Positions 44,767-55,018 of a stretch of 64,000 nucleotides of DNA are shown here, in pieces. Numbering within the stretch: position 1 is the stretch's first letter; every line of letters begins with the position of its first letter. A program made the position numbers and the translations under genes. The notes under the pieces are model-generated. The model was not told where the DNA came from. It made no database searches and saw only the letters and a program-made list of their open reading frames with translations. The stretch comes from Helicobacter pylori. Its GTDB lineage: Bacteria > Campylobacterota > Campylobacteria > Campylobacterales > Helicobacteraceae. The stretch lies in contig NZ_CP051534.1 of NCBI RefSeq assembly GCF_016748675.1, forward strand, positions 372,001 through 436,000, given 5' to 3'.

Positions 44767-44823
44767 TTAGTATAGTGGCGTTGTGAGAACCATTAAAACT
44801 ATGATTGCTAATAGTAGTTTCAT
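44767..44823 (-). CDS. Possible 18-residue hydrophobic peptide
   Basis: MKLLLAIIVLMVLTTPLY, encoded by 19 codons including TAA, with AAAAAGGAAAT ending ten bases before the ATG and a terminator-like hairpin after the stop. It is a single hydrophobic segment, like small toxins of type I toxin-antitoxin systems. On the opposite strand a -10-like TATAGT (44770-44775) could start an antisense RNA across the ORF start. It differs in sequence from AapA peptides as I recall them. Too short for proof; a chance ORF is quite possible. Confidence 0.35.
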   Translation of the reverse strand: MKLLLAIIVLMVLTTPLY

Positions 44824-45170
44824 GGTTGGTTATTTCCTTTTTAAGATAGCCGCTCACTATTACCCCAAACCCTAACATGCTCCAAATACCCGCAACAAAA
44901 AAACAATAAAATAGAGAGATAACTTAAACCACTATTGGCTGTAATTACGGATTAAAAAAACCTAAAAATACTAAAAAAGCGTTTTTTACAATCAGATTAT
45001 TAAGATAGCTTGCGAAAAGTAAGCGATGAATTTTTAAGCGACCTTTTGGGGGTTAGGGGGATTTAGTTGGGGGTTTGTAGGGGAATAGTTTTTAAAATAT
45101 CCCTCATTCCCTTAAAGAAATGAGTTTTTGCTATAAAACGATGGGATGAAAATTTTTAAACCTTATCAAA

Positions 45171-45187
45171 AAGAGTTTTAAACTCTT
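45171..45187 (-). terminator. Hairpin downstream of the DHH gene
   Basis: Minus-strand AAGAG / CTCTT (extendable through TTTAAA) followed by five T's, 39 bases past the stop of the DHH phosphoesterase gene. A second inverted repeat, AACGCTT / AAGCGTT, sits between it and the gene (about 45203-45234). Confidence 0.5.
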
Positions 45188-45225
45188 AGTTTTTATAACC
45201 AACGCTTTTTACAAACAGCTTAGTT

Positions 45226-46272
45226 TTAAGCGTTATTGAAGATTTCTTCAATTTGTTCTTTAATATCCCTATAATTGAAACTCTCCCTAAAGCCATCAAT
45301 CTTGCCTCCGCTCGCATTCCTATGCCCGCCCCCATTAAAACACATTTGACTGAGTTCGCACACATCGCAATTCCCATTCGCTCTTAAGCTCACATTCCCT
45401 TTAGCGTTCACATCTATATAAAAATCAAAATCCGGATTTTGCGTTAAAAAAAGGTTAGCCAACACGCTAATACCCCCCATAGAATAACTTAAAAACCCTT
45501 TCTTATCCTGGTAATAAACGCTGCAATCATGCTTTTTTAAAGAGAGTAAATGCGTTTGCGCGTTTGAAGAGATATTGTCCATCGTTTCTGTATCAGGGTC
45601 GCCCCCTAAAGCGATTTTTTTAAGCCTGAACAAATCGTTATCATAGGCTACAGGGGCATTTTCTAAAAACAAATAGTTTTTAACTTCTTCTAAAAGCTTT
45701 AATTTATAATCGCGGTTCTCATCATCAAACATGAAACGATTCAATTCAGAGCTTTGGTTAATCATGCGCATGCACACCTTGCCTAATTCAAAGCCATAAC
45801 CTTGCGTGTCCCAAATATCCACAGAATTGACCATTTCCACCAAAGGCTCTAGCCATGCTGTGTTTTTTGGCTCTAAAATAGCGTAATGCTTTTTCAAAAA
45901 TTCATACACGATTTTAGTCGCGCAGCGGTTCGTGTCTAAAAAATACCAATGGAAACTCTCAGCCACTTCCTTACCGCTGATATGGTGATCCAAAAGCTGG
46001 ATTTGAATGTTTTTGTTTTGCAAGCGGTGTTCTTGGATTTTATCCTGCAAATACTCTGCTTCGTTTAAATTCAAATTCAAATCGCTAACCAAAATAAGGA
46101 ATTCACTCTCTTTAGATTGAGCGATCGCATTTAGAATTTCATAAATTCTCGCTGAGACTTCACGCCCGTAATTAGCGTTATAGCATTGGGTATTTTTAAA
46201 AAATTGTTTTGAAACAAGCTGGCATGCATAGCCGTCTAAATCAATGTGTGAAAGGTGATAAACTTGCATCAT
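45226..46272 (-). CDS. DHH-family phosphoesterase (RecJ/NrnA-like)
   Basis: A 348-residue protein with the DHH and DHHA1 signatures: HIDLDGYA (about 9-16), LVSDLNL, LLDHHISG (about 94-101), NSVDIWDTQG, and GGGHRNASGG near the end. This layout fits small-oligonucleotide or cyclic-dinucleotide phosphodiesterases more than full-length RecJ, which is longer. Two ATGs follow AGGAGA directly; the second (46269) has better spacing. HP1042 by order. Substrate not determined. Confidence 0.85.
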   Translation of the reverse strand: MMQVYHLSHIDLDGYACQLVSKQFFKNTQCYNANYGREVSARIYEILNAIAQSKESEFLILVSDLNLNLNEAEYLQDKIQEHRLQNKNIQIQLLDHHISGKEVAESFHWYFLDTNRCATKIVYEFLKKHYAILEPKNTAWLEPLVEMVNSVDIWDTQGYGFELGKVCMRMINQSSELNRFMFDDENRDYKLKLLEEVKNYLFLENAPVAYDNDLFRLKKIALGGDPDTETMDNISSNAQTHLLSLKKHDCSVYYQDKKGFLSYSMGGISVLANLFLTQNPDFDFYIDVNAKGNVSLRANGNCDVCELSQMCFNGGGHRNASGGKIDGFRESFNYRDIKEQIEEIFNNA

Positions 46273-46299
46273 TCTCCTTTTTTATCAATTATTTATCCA

Positions 46300-48501
46300 T
46301 TAAAAGTTAATATGGATCGTGCCTAAGGCTTCAAAATTAGAGTTAGGATCTAATTCAGCATGGCTTAGCACGACCACATCAATCCTGGCCTGCTCCATTT
46401 GATTGGAAAGGGCTTTTCTTAAATTAGGCTCTACGATCAAAATCACCGGAGCGATCCCTTTTTGCAAGACTTTCATGGCCTCTTCAGAGACCCCTTCAAT
46501 GAGTTTTTGCAATTCGCTCACATTGAGCAACAGGCTCTTAGAAGTGCCATTTTCTCGCAATTTATTAAGCAAAAATTGTTCGCTATCGGTAGAAAAAGTT
46601 AAAAATTTCAAACGCCCGTCTTCAGATTTAAAAGCGTTAGTGATCACCCTAGAAAGCCTCGCCCTCACTTGTTCGGTTAAGATATTCACATCGTTTTGAA
46701 CCAATGGGGCAATATCGGTAATCGTTTCTAAAATAGTGAGCATGTCCTTAATGGGAATTTTTTCATGCAACAAGGCTTGCAAGACTGAGCGGATCGCACC
46801 GGTGGGGATTTTTTTACTCTCTTCTACAATTGTAGGATAGTCTTTAGCCAAGCGCTCTAAAAGGGATTTCACTTCATCTTTAGTGATAAAATCTTCAGCG
46901 TATTTTTTCACTAATTCGCTGGTGTGTGTCGCAATAACGGTGCTTGGATCAATAATAGTATAGCCTTGAATAATGGCTTCTTCTTTATTTTTAGTTTCAA
47001 TCCATAAAGCGTCCATTCCAAAAGCCGGCTCTTTAGTAGGAATTCCTTCAATTTCTTTATTCACAAAACCGGTATTCATGGCTAAAAACTTATCTGGCAT
47101 CACCATGCCCTCACCAATCACAATGCCCTTAAGCTTGATTTCATAATGCGTTGGGGGGAGCTGTAAATTATCCCTAATCCTAATTTGAGGCATCAAAAAG
47201 CCATAATCGCTCGCTATCTTTTTTCTAATACCCCTAATCCTTTCTAACAAATCGCCCCCTTGTTTCATGTCCGCTAAGCTGATGAGCTGATAGCCTAAAG
47301 CCAATTCTAAAAATTCAATTTTTAACACTTCATCAATCGCTTGCTCTTCTTCTCTTTTAAGCTCTTCTTGGGTTTTAGCCCTTGTGGTGGGGGCGTGGGG
47401 TTTGATTTTAGAGCTGTGGGGTTTTTCGCTCAAATCCAAGCCGAATTTTTGACTCAAATAATTTTCTAATTTAGTGAGTAATCCGTCTTTTCCCTCCCTG
47501 CTAATCAGCCATGCGATGAATAAAAAGAGAGTCCCTACAAACGCTAAAGAAAAGGTAGGGAGTCCAGGAATGGTGGCAAAAAGCAATAAAATCGCCCCCA
47601 CAATCACTAAAGTTTTGCTTTTATTGGTGAGCTGTGTGATGAGTTTAGAAGCAAAGTCCTCTTCTTCGTTTTGCGTGGTACGAGTGGCGACGATACCAGT
47701 CGCTGTCGCAATGATTAAAGCAGGGATTTGCCCCACAAGCCCATCGCCAATGGTTAGGATAGTGAAAGTGCTAGCGCTAAAGCTCAAGCTCATATCCCTT
47801 TGAAACACGCCCACTAAAAACCCTCCAATGATATTGATAAGCGTGATAATGATAGAAGCGATCGCATCGCCTTTGACGAATTTAGACGCGCCATCCATCG
47901 CGCCATAAAAATCCGCTTCTTGGCTTAGAGCGGCACGCCGTTTTTTGGCTTCCTTATCATCAATCAGCCCTGAATTCAAGTCCGCATCAATCGCCATTTG
48001 CTTTCCTGGCATAGCGTCTAGAGCGAATCGCGCCCTCACTTCAGTCACCCGAGTAGAACCATTGGTAACCACTAATAGATTCACCAGCACTAAAATACTA
48101 AAGATAATCGCCCCAATCACATAATTCCCGCTCACGCTAAATTCCCCAAACGCCGTGATAATATCGCTCACCGCACTAGGCCCTTTATAGCCTTGGGTTA
48201 AAATCATTCTAGTGGTCGCCACATTTAAAGCCAAGCGGTATAAGGTTACAATGAGCAATAAAGTGGGGAAAGCGCTAAAATCAGTAGGCTTGTCAATATA
48301 AAGCCCGATTAAAATGATCAACACCGATAGCGCGATAGAAATCGTGAGTAAAAAATCCAACACAAAAGGCGGTAACGGCACGATAATGATCGCTAAAATC
48401 GCTATCACAAAGACCACAAGGGCTAAGTCTTTGGATTGCAAGAAGCGTTTAAAGACAGGGAAAGTCTTTTTAAAAGCTAATTTGGAGCGTTCGTTTGCCA
48501 T
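46300..48501 (-). CDS. flhA: Flagellar export gate protein FlhA
   Basis: A 733-residue component of the flagellar type III export apparatus: eight N-terminal membrane helices (about 25-335, with the FHIPEP region [18 protein letters not shown]) and a large cytoplasmic domain (about 370-733) that docks chaperone-substrate complexes. A long linker separates the two. In H. pylori FlhA is also needed for expression of RpoN-dependent flagellar genes. It stands alone on the minus strand, divergent from rpsO. HP1041 by order. Confidence 0.97.
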   Translation of the reverse strand: MANERSKLAFKKTFPVFKRFLQSKDLALVVFVIAILAIIIVPLPPFVLDFLLTISIALSVLIILIGLYIDKPTDFSAFPTLLLIVTLYRLALNVATTRMILTQGYKGPSAVSDIITAFGEFSVSGNYVIGAIIFSILVLVNLLVVTNGSTRVTEVRARFALDAMPGKQMAIDADLNSGLIDDKEAKKRRAALSQEADFYGAMDGASKFVKGDAIASIIITLINIIGGFLVGVFQRDMSLSFSASTFTILTIGDGLVGQIPALIIATATGIVATRTTQNEEEDFASKLITQLTNKSKTLVIVGAILLLFATIPGLPTFSLAFVGTLFLFIAWLISREGKDGLLTKLENYLSQKFGLDLSEKPHSSKIKPHAPTTRAKTQEELKREEEQAIDEVLKIEFLELALGYQLISLADMKQGGDLLERIRGIRKKIASDYGFLMPQIRIRDNLQLPPTHYEIKLKGIVIGEGMVMPDKFLAMNTGFVNKEIEGIPTKEPAFGMDALWIETKNKEEAIIQGYTIIDPSTVIATHTSELVKKYAEDFITKDEVKSLLERLAKDYPTIVEESKKIPTGAIRSVLQALLHEKIPIKDMLTILETITDIAPLVQNDVNILTEQVRARLSRVITNAFKSEDGRLKFLTFSTDSEQFLLNKLRENGTSKSLLLNVSELQKLIEGVSEEAMKVLQKGIAPVILIVEPNLRKALSNQMEQARIDVVVLSHAELDPNSNFEALGTIHINF

Positions 48502-48595
48502 AATCTAAAATCAATGCCTTAATTTTGGTAGGTGTGTTTGTCTCTTATTATAATATAAAGTTTAAAAGTATGACACAAAAAAGCTTATTTTACGC

Positions 48596-48601
48596 TATAA
48601 T
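48596..48601 (+). promoter_or_regulatory. -10 box for rpsO
   Basis: TATAAT about 36 bases before the rpsO ATG, followed by GCGATC, predicted start near 48608. An AGGAGGT ribosome site, among the strongest in the window, precedes the ATG. Confidence 0.65.
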
Positions 48602-48636
48602 GCGATCTTTATTAAATTACCAATTAGGAGGTCGTT

Positions 48637-48909
48637 ATGGCTTTGAATCTGGAGAAAAAACAAGAAATCATTAAGGCGTTTGCCACTAAGGAAAACGATA
48701 CGGGTTCTTGTGAGGTGCAAGTGGCGTTGTTGAATGAAAGGATCAAGCTTTTAACCGAGCATTTAAAAACTAACCCTAAAGATCATTCCAGTCGTTTAGG
48801 GCTTTTAAAATTAGTCGCTCAAAGACGCAACTTGTTGAAATACATCAAACGCACTAACCATGCACGTTATGTGGTTTTGATTGAAAAGTTAGGCATTAAA
48901 GACAGATAA
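48637..48909 (+). CDS. rpsO: 30S ribosomal protein S15
   Basis: A 90-residue, four-helix S15 protein that binds 16S rRNA and bridges to 23S. The S15 signature is visible as [20 protein letters not shown] and [15 protein letters not shown]. Start follows AGGAGGTCGTT. waaL lies 29 bases on. Confidence 0.98.
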   Translation: MALNLEKKQEIIKAFATKENDTGSCEVQVALLNERIKLLTEHLKTNPKDHSSRLGLLKLVAQRRNLLKYIKRTNHARYVVLIEKLGIKDR

Positions 48910-48938
48910 TTTTATCGGTTTTAGGGTGTGGCGAGTTT

Positions 48939-50228
48939 GTGTTGAAAGAGCGTTTGAAGGCCTTTTTTAGTGCGGACTCTGTTTTCACTTTAATTTTTGC
49001 CCTTTTTTTTCTCACTTCGTTTAAAAAACCTTTAACGCAAGTCTTGTTGATTGTTTTAATGGTTTTTTTGTTTCTTAGGTGTTATTTCCAAGCGTCTTTG
49101 AAAGAAACTTTCACGATTAATCATTTAAAAACCATGCCTTTTAAATGGCTCACTCTGGCTTTTTTGGGCGTGTTTTTAAGCATCTTCCCTAACATGTTTA
49201 ACATGTATGATAGCCAAACTTTCCGCTACAATTTATTCGCTCTAAACATGTCCTTAACTTACGCTTGCGGGGCGTTATGCTTGCTTTTTGCGAGCCGTTT
49301 AAGAATCAAATTGAATCAAAAAATCCTTTTTTATAGCATGGCTGTTGCAAATTTCATTAACGGCTTGCTTTCATTGGTGCAAAAAATCTATTTTAACATG
49401 CCCAGAGCGCAGGGGTTTAGCACGGTTAAGGAGTATGTGGTTTTAGTGAGCGTGTCCATTTTAGGCTGTTATATTTATGTGCTCTATTCGCAAAGTCAAA
49501 AAGAAAAACTTTTTTTCACGCTTTCTGTTTTTGTGGGGTTTTTAGTCGTTATTTTAAGCGCTACAAGGAGTGCAACAATCGCTTTTGTTATTACTTTTTT
49601 GATCCTTTCTTGCTTTATTTTATACGCCAAAAAATCGCTCAAACCATTGGGTTATATGGTGGTTGTGAGTCTTATTTTGAGTGCTTTGTATGTGGGGAGT
49701 AACGCTTTAGAAAAAAGGGGGGCAATAGAGCAATCTAGAGTTCAAAACCAAAGCTTTGAAGAGGATTTGAAACGCTACGCTAAAAAGGACGCCGATAGCA
49801 GTATCGGGTGGCGTTTGGAGCGCTGGAAAGAAGCCCTAACGGTTTTGCGTTTAAGGCCCTTTTTTGGTATGGCCGCTAGCGAGAAATGCCAGAGGTTAGA
49901 AGAGATTTTATCCTTATCAAAGTCTTATAGAGCCAAAGATTTGATTCTTTGTTATGAAAGATACGACAATCAAATCATTCACATTTTAGCCACTAGGGGG
50001 ATCATAGGCTTTTTGATCTGGCTCTTTTTCTTGTTAGTCATTGTAAAGATTTTTTGGAGCGGGATAAAGCAAAACTCTTTAATATCGTTTTTTATACTAA
50101 TGACACTCGCCTTTTATCTTATTTTTGGCATCGGATTTGACCCCTTTGATTTCTTCATTACGGGAAGTTTTTTTGTGGGAATGATCATGATGGCTGTTTT
50201 TTTAAAAAAGGATAAAAGCGTTTTTTAG
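48939..50228 (+). CDS. waaL: O-antigen ligase WaaL
   Basis: Inner-membrane glycosyltransferase that joins O-antigen to lipid A-core at the periplasmic face. The 429-residue protein has about eleven membrane helices and a large periplasmic loop between late helices containing GWRLERWKEA and RPFFGMAAS, then the NQIIHILATRGIIG motif typical of the Wzy_C/WaaL fold. Start is GTG 48939 or TTG 48942; the ribosome site is weak. HP1039, reported as WaaL in H. pylori, where O-antigen carries Lewis epitopes. Confidence 0.88.
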   Translation: MLKERLKAFFSADSVFTLIFALFFLTSFKKPLTQVLLIVLMVFLFLRCYFQASLKETFTINHLKTMPFKWLTLAFLGVFLSIFPNMFNMYDSQTFRYNLFALNMSLTYACGALCLLFASRLRIKLNQKILFYSMAVANFINGLLSLVQKIYFNMPRAQGFSTVKEYVVLVSVSILGCYIYVLYSQSQKEKLFFTLSVFVGFLVVILSATRSATIAFVITFLILSCFILYAKKSLKPLGYMVVVSLILSALYVGSNALEKRGAIEQSRVQNQSFEEDLKRYAKKDADSSIGWRLERWKEALTVLRLRPFFGMAASEKCQRLEEILSLSKSYRAKDLILCYERYDNQIIHILATRGIIGFLIWLFFLLVIVKIFWSGIKQNSLISFFILMTLAFYLIFGIGFDPFDFFITGSFFVGMIMMAVFLKKDKSVF

Positions 50229-50248
50229 CATCAAGGGGTTTGATGTTA

Positions 50249-50269
50249 GTCAAGCGGTAGTTTCTTGAC
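50249..50269 (+). terminator. Hairpin after waaL carrying the recurrent motif
   Basis: Arms GTCAAG / CTTGAC around nine bases, 21 bases past the waaL stop. It includes CAAGCGGTAGTTTCTT (50251-50266), one substitution away from the element after rimP and the one at 63260. Confidence 0.45.
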
Positions 50270-50314
50270 AATGCGTTCTTAGGGGGATTTAAGGGGTAAG
50301 ATAAAAACTTATGC

Positions 50315-50320
50315 TATAAT
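50315..50320 (+). promoter_or_regulatory. -10 box for aroQ
   Basis: ATGCTATAAT, an extended TGn-type -10, 39 bases before the aroQ ATG; predicted start near 50327. It may drive the following run toward the flagellar genes. Confidence 0.65.
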
Positions 50321-50358
50321 GCGGTTTCATTCCATATTCAACAAGGAGAAATAAATTA

Positions 50359-50871
50359 ATGAAAATTTTAGTGATTCAAGGGCCTAATTTAAACATGTTA
50401 GGACACAGAGACCCAAGACTTTATGGCATGGTAACCTTAGACCAAATTCATGAAATCATGCAAACTTTCGTGAAACAAGGCAATTTAGAAGTGGAATTAG
50501 AGTTTTTTCAAACCAATTTTGAGGGCGAAATCATTGATAAAATCCAAGAGAGCGTGGGCAGCGATTATGAAGGGATTATCATTAACCCTGGAGCGTTTTC
50601 GCACACTTCTATTGCGATTGCGGATGCGATCATGCTAGCGGGCAAACCTGTCATTGAAGTGCATCTCACTAACATTCAAGCCAGAGAAGAATTCAGGAAA
50701 AATTCTTACACTGGAGCGGCTTGTGGAGGCGTGATCATGGGATTTGGCCCGCTTGGTTACAACATGGCTTTAATGGCGATGGTGAATATTTTAGCCGAAA
50801 TGAAAGCGTTCCAAGAAGCCCAAAAAAATAACCCTAATAACCCCAATAACCCGATCAACAATCAAAAGTAA
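50359..50871 (+). CDS. aroQ: 3-dehydroquinate dehydratase, type II
   Basis: Third enzyme of the shikimate pathway, a dodecameric type II dehydroquinase. The 170 residues show VIQGPNLNMLG with catalytic Arg/Tyr in RDPRLYG, FFQTNFEGEI, IINPGAFSHTS and VIEVHLTNI. The C-terminal tail is asparagine-rich (NNPNNPNNP), a known H. pylori peculiarity of this enzyme. Ribosome site AAGGAG. Confidence 0.97.
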   Translation: MKILVIQGPNLNMLGHRDPRLYGMVTLDQIHEIMQTFVKQGNLEVELEFFQTNFEGEIIDKIQESVGSDYEGIIINPGAFSHTSIAIADAIMLAGKPVIEVHLTNIQAREEFRKNSYTGAACGGVIMGFGPLGYNMALMAMVNILAEMKAFQEAQKNNPNNPNNPINNQK

Positions 50872-50883
50872 AAGGGGTCATTG

Positions 50884-51957
50884 ATGAGAGGATTAGAAAG
50901 AGACGCCCATTTCACGCTCAATGAAAATGCGATGTTTTTTGAATGCGCTTATAGTTGCGATAACGCTTTGTTTTTGCAATTAGAGGATCGCTCGTTTTTC
51001 ATCACTGATTCTCGCTACACTCAAGAAGCTAAAGAAAGCATTCAGCCTAAAAATGGCGTTTTAGCGGAAGTGATAGAATCTAGCGATTTAGTGCAAAGTG
51101 CGATTGATTTGATTGCAAAGAGTTCGGTTAAAAAGCTCTTTTTTGATCCCAATCAAGTGAATTTGCAAACCTACAAGCGTTTGGATTTAGCGGTTGGGAA
51201 TAAGGTTGTTTTAGAGGGCGTACCCAGTTACCACCGCCAAAAACGCATCATTAAAAACGAGCATGAGATCCAACTTCTCAAAAAATCTCAAGCACTGAAT
51301 GTTGAAGCTTTTGAAAATTTTGCCGAGTATGTGAAAAAGATTTTTGATGAAAAAGAGTCCTTGAGCGAGCGGTATTTGCAGCATAAGGTTAAGGACTTTT
51401 TGACTAAAGAGGGGGTTTATGATCTGAGTTTTGAGCCTATTTTAGCCTTGAATGCGAACGCGAGCAAGCCCCATGCTTTGCCTAGCGCGAAGGATTTTTT
51501 AAAAGCGGAGCACAGCATTCTTTTGGATATGGGGATCAAATACGAACGCTATTGCTCTGACAGGACTCGCACGGCTTTTTTTGACCCTAAAGATTTTGTC
51601 TTCAAAAGAGAGCAGAGTTTCAAGGATAAAGAGCGTCAAAAGATTTATGACATTGTGAAAGAAGCGCAAGAAAAGGCTATTTCAGGCATTAGAGCGGGCA
51701 TGACCGGTAAAGAAGCGGACAGCTTGGCTAGGGGAGTGATTAGCGATTATGGTTATGGGCAGTATTTCACTCACAGCACCGGGCATGGCATTGGCTTAGA
51801 CATTCATGAGCTTCCCTATATTTCATCACGCAGTGGAACCATTTTAGAAGAGGGCATGGTGTTTTCTGTAGAGCCTGGGATTTATATCCCTGGATTTTTT
51901 GGGGTACGCATTGAAGATTTAGTGGTGATCAAAAATTCTAGGGCTGAGCTTTTGTGA
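50884..51957 (+). CDS. pepQ: M24-family Xaa-Pro aminopeptidase
   Basis: A 357-residue metallopeptidase of the aminopeptidase P / prolidase (pita-bread) family. Metal ligands are in order: [18 protein letters not shown] (Asp pair), [14 protein letters not shown] (His), [10 protein letters not shown] (Glu) and [10 protein letters not shown] (Glu). Start is ATG 50884, six bases after AAAGGGG; a TTG sits one codon upstream. Removes N-terminal residues before proline; whether aminopeptidase or dipeptidase is not certain. The stop overlaps the folK ATG. Confidence 0.93.
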   Translation: MRGLERDAHFTLNENAMFFECAYSCDNALFLQLEDRSFFITDSRYTQEAKESIQPKNGVLAEVIESSDLVQSAIDLIAKSSVKKLFFDPNQVNLQTYKRLDLAVGNKVVLEGVPSYHRQKRIIKNEHEIQLLKKSQALNVEAFENFAEYVKKIFDEKESLSERYLQHKVKDFLTKEGVYDLSFEPILALNANASKPHALPSAKDFLKAEHSILLDMGIKYERYCSDRTRTAFFDPKDFVFKREQSFKDKERQKIYDIVKEAQEKAISGIRAGMTGKEADSLARGVISDYGYGQYFTHSTGHGIGLDIHELPYISSRSGTILEEGMVFSVEPGIYIPGFFGVRIEDLVVIKNSRAELL

Positions 51958-52445
51958 TGCGAGAGATCCTTACTAGCCGCTTTTTCCCCAGCCTTTTTAA
52001 AAAAAGGCTTGATTTTTCTAACAGGGTGGTTTTAGGGTTAGGATCTAATCTTAAAAATCCTTTAAAAATATTAAAAAATTGTTTTTTATTTTTTAAAAAT
52101 CATAGTAAAATCGGGAAAATTTTTTCTTCGCCCATTTATATCAATCCTCCTTTTGGTTACACTAATCAACCTAACTTTTATAACGCTACGATTATCCTTA
52201 AAACATCTTTAAGTTTGCGCCATTTTTTTGCTCTAGTGTTTTATATAGAAAGGCGTTTTTGGCGCAAAAGGAAGCGCGATTTTAAAGACGCTCCAAGAAC
52301 TTTAGATATTGACATTATCGCTTTCAACCAAGTCATTTTAAGACAGAATGATTTGGCTTTACCTCATCCTAAATGGAGTGAAAGGGATTCGGTGTTAGTG
52401 CCGTTGGCTTTGCAACAAATTCTTTTTAAAAAAGGGGAGTGGTGA
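51957..52445 (+). CDS. folK: HPPK, folate pathway pyrophosphokinase
   Basis: Transfers pyrophosphate from ATP to hydroxymethyl-dihydropterin. The 162 residues contain [11 protein letters not shown], the family signature [12 protein letters not shown] with both metal aspartates, and [18 protein letters not shown]. The ATG shares bases with the previous stop (TGATG context), so translation is coupled. A GTG one codon upstream is possible. It overlaps flhF by seven bases. Confidence 0.93.
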   Translation: MREILTSRFFPSLFKKRLDFSNRVVLGLGSNLKNPLKILKNCFLFFKNHSKIGKIFSSPIYINPPFGYTNQPNFYNATIILKTSLSLRHFFALVFYIERRFWRKRKRDFKDAPRTLDIDIIAFNQVILRQNDLALPHPKWSERDSVLVPLALQQILFKKGEW

Positions 52446-53818
52446 AATTCTATACCTATAGTGGGGAGACGGCCGCTGAAGCTTTAAAGATCGCTCAAAG
52501 CCACCATGGGGTGGATACGTTAGTGTTTAAAACGCAAGAAATCCGTAAAAAAACGCTCACTTCTTCTGGACTTTATGAAATCGTTGTAGCGGTTGAAGAA
52601 GAGAGCGAAAACAAGCCTCCTAAAGCCCCTCTCATTCCAGAGAGTTTGTATGATGAAGAATTGAATGAAGAAGATGTGGTCATGCAGCTTTCAAGCACTG
52701 TAGAAGAAATGCGCAAACTCGCCGGGGTTTCATCCAGTCAGCGCAACTATAGTTTTTCAAAAAATAAGACCCTTTTAGAAAAAGACGCTCCATTAGAGAA
52801 TGCGCCTTTAGAGGCTAATAAGCAAGACGCTTTATTGCAAGCTTTAAAAGATGAAGCCAACCATAAAAAAGAAAGAGAAAAAAGAGAAGTTAAACAAGAA
52901 GAAGAGATTAAAGACATCAATCTACAATTAAGCAAAATCAGAGACAGCCTGAAACTCATTCAAAACATGTTTTGGGATGAGAAAAACCCCAACTCTGTCA
53001 ATATCCCTCAAGAATTTGCAGAAATTTACAAACTGGCCAAACAAAGCGGGATGAAATCCAGCCATTTAGATGAAATCATGCAATTGAGCCTGGAATTGAT
53101 GCCTTTACGCATGCGGGAAAATTCCGTAACGATCAAGCGCTATTTTAGAGAAGTGTTGCGCAAAATGATTTTGTGCCGCCCTGAAGATTTGAATTTGAGG
53201 CAAAAACGCATCTTAATGCTTGTAGGGCCAACAGGCGTAGGGAAAACGACGACTCTAGCCAAATTAGCCGCACGCTATTCTAGAATGCTAGCGAAAAAAT
53301 ACAAGGTGGGCATTATCACTTTAGACAATTATCGCATTGGGGCTTTAGAGCAATTGAGTTGGTATGCTAATAAAATGAAAATGAGTATAGAAGCGGTGAT
53401 TGACGCTAAGGATTTTGCTAAAGAAATTGAAGCTTTGGAATACTGCGATTTTATTTTAGTGGATACGACAGGGCATTCGCAATACGATAAAGAAAAAATT
53501 GCCGGTTTGAAGGAATTTATAGATGGGGGTTATAATATTGATGTGTCCTTAGTGCTTTCGGTTACCACTAAGTATGAAGACATGAAAGATATTTATGATT
53601 CTTTTGGGGTGTTAGGGATTGACACTTTAATCTTCACGAAATTAGATGAGAGTAGGGGGTTAGGGAATTTGTTTTCTTTAGTGCATGAAAGCCAAAAGCC
53701 TATCAGCTATCTTTCTATCGGCCAAGAAGTGCCTATGGATTTGAAAGTGGCTACTAATGAATATTTAGTGGATTGCATGCTAGATGGCTTTAGTAACCCT
53801 AATAAGGAACAAGCATGA
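52439..53818 (+). CDS. flhF: SRP-type GTPase FlhF, flagellar placement
   Basis: A 459-residue protein directing where polar flagella assemble and needed for RpoN-dependent flagellar gene expression. The N-terminal B domain (about 1-110) and helical N domain are followed by the G domain: G1 [15 protein letters not shown] (about 261-275), [21 protein letters not shown], and [11 protein letters not shown]. Two consecutive GTG codons (52439 and 52442) can start it; the second has better spacing from AAAGGGG. It overlaps flhG by four bases. Confidence 0.95.
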   Translation: MVKFYTYSGETAAEALKIAQSHHGVDTLVFKTQEIRKKTLTSSGLYEIVVAVEEESENKPPKAPLIPESLYDEELNEEDVVMQLSSTVEEMRKLAGVSSSQRNYSFSKNKTLLEKDAPLENAPLEANKQDALLQALKDEANHKKEREKREVKQEEEIKDINLQLSKIRDSLKLIQNMFWDEKNPNSVNIPQEFAEIYKLAKQSGMKSSHLDEIMQLSLELMPLRMRENSVTIKRYFREVLRKMILCRPEDLNLRQKRILMLVGPTGVGKTTTLAKLAARYSRMLAKKYKVGIITLDNYRIGALEQLSWYANKMKMSIEAVIDAKDFAKEIEALEYCDFILVDTTGHSQYDKEKIAGLKEFIDGGYNIDVSLVLSVTTKYEDMKDIYDSFGVLGIDTLIFTKLDESRGLGNLFSLVHESQKPISYLSIGQEVPMDLKVATNEYLVDCMLDGFSNPNKEQA

Positions 53819-54699
53819 ACAATCAAGCGAGCCGCTTAGATAATTTGATGAATCTTAAAAACCCCAAAAGTTTTTTTGATAATAAGGGGAATACCAAATT
53901 CATCGCTATCACAAGCGGTAAGGGGGGCGTGGGGAAATCCAACATTAGCGCTAATTTAGCTTACTCTCTATACAAGAAAGGTTATAAGGTAGGGGTGTTT
54001 GATGCGGATATTGGTTTAGCGAATTTAGATGTGATTTTTGGGGTGAAAACCCATAAAAATATCTTGCATGCCTTAAAGGGTGAAGCCAAATTGCAAGAAA
54101 TCGTTTGCGAGATTGAACCTGGGCTTTGTTTAATCCCTGGGGATAGCGGTGAAGAAATTTTAAAATACATTAGTGGCGCAGAAGCTTTGGATCAATTCGT
54201 GGATGAAGAGGGGGTTTTAAGCTCTTTGGATTATATTGTGATTGATACGGGCGCTGGGATTGGGGCCACTACACAAGCGTTTTTGAATGCGAGCGATTGC
54301 GTGGTGATTGTTACCACACCCGATCCTTCAGCGATTACGGATGCGTATGCATGCATTAAAATCAACTCCAAGAATAAAGATGAATTGTTCCTTATCGCTA
54401 ACATGGTAGCCCAACCTAAAGAGGGCAGGGCGACTTATGAAAGGCTGTTTAAAGTGGCTAAAAACAATATCGCTTCATTAGAATTGCATTACTTAGGAGC
54501 GATTGAAAACAGCTCCTTATTGAAACGCTATGTGAGAGAGCGAAAGATTTTAAGAAAAATAGCCCCTAATGATTTGTTTTCGCAATCCATTGATCAGATA
54601 GCGGGTCTTTTGGTTTCTAAATTAGAAACCGGTGCTTTAGAAATACCAAAAGAAGGTTTGAAAAGCTTTTTTAAAAGGCTTTTGAAGTATTTGGGGTAG
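53815..54699 (+). CDS. flhG: MinD-like ATPase FlhG (FleN/YlxH)
   Basis: A 294-residue P-loop ATPase that limits flagellar number and partners FlhF. The deviant Walker A is SGKGGVGKSNIS (about 34-45), then FDADIGLANLDVIFG, YIVIDTGAGIG, and a C-terminal amphipathic membrane-binding helix (FFKRLLKYLG). An N-terminal DNxxxL-type region (RLDNLMNLKN) resembles the activation motif that stimulates FlhF GTPase. Confidence 0.95.
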   Translation: MNNQASRLDNLMNLKNPKSFFDNKGNTKFIAITSGKGGVGKSNISANLAYSLYKKGYKVGVFDADIGLANLDVIFGVKTHKNILHALKGEAKLQEIVCEIEPGLCLIPGDSGEEILKYISGAEALDQFVDEEGVLSSLDYIVIDTGAGIGATTQAFLNASDCVVIVTTPDPSAITDAYACIKINSKNKDELFLIANMVAQPKEGRATYERLFKVAKNNIASLELHYLGAIENSSLLKRYVRERKILRKIAPNDLFSQSIDQIAGLLVSKLETGALEIPKEGLKSFFKRLLKYLG

Positions 54700-54703
54700 A
54701 CTG

Positions 54704-55018
54704 ATGAGAGTTCAAAATTTTATCCATTTTTCTGTTGTGGTAGGGTTTTTTTTAGGGTTAGTGTTTTCGGTGTTGAAATTCAATGAGCCAGAGAGCATTT
54801 TATTATGGACGGTGTTATCCACGCTTGGGGGATACTTGATCGCGTTGTTGTTTGCGTCTATTTTTATCGCTTGCACGGATTTAGATATTTGTCTTTTTGA
54901 CAAAAAAGGCACTGAAGAGAGCTTGCTTCGTTTCAACCATGAGTTTAAGAACAGAGAAAAAGAAGTGGCTAGTATTTTAGAATACATTAGAAGTTATGAT
55001 TTTGATGATGGAAAATAG
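54704..55018 (+). CDS. Small two-TM protein in the flagellar operon
   Basis: A 104-residue protein with two membrane helices (about 7-25 and 31-60) and a polar C-terminal tail. It lies between flhG and fliA in the same operon and overlaps fliA, so a motility-related role is reasonable, though I recognise no domain. HP1033 by order. Confidence 0.8.
   Translation: MRVQNFIHFSVVVGFFLGLVFSVLKFNEPESILLWTVLSTLGGYLIALLFASIFIACTDLDICLFDKKGTEESLLRFNHEFKNREKEVASILEYIRSYDFDDGK

Larger units (their letters stand above)
44434..45225. other. Gene-poor stretch with small ORFs and hairpins
   Basis: About 790 bases without a conventional gene. It contains two short plus-strand frames that look like one broken gene (GTG 44472 to TAG 44600, 42 codons, hydrophobic; then TTG 44579 to TAG 44752, 57 codons), a tiny minus-strand ORF with its own hairpin (44737-44823), and a G-rich plus-strand segment (about 45045-45085). 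Near the right end is a terminator-like hairpin for the minus-strand gene. No tRNA or known RNA family was recognised. Confidence 0.5.

Noticed and set aside
44976..45215. Repeated GCGTTTTTTACAA-like words near 43626, 44978 and 45203
   Set aside because: Matches are short, AT-rich and imperfect, so chance is likely in this base composition.
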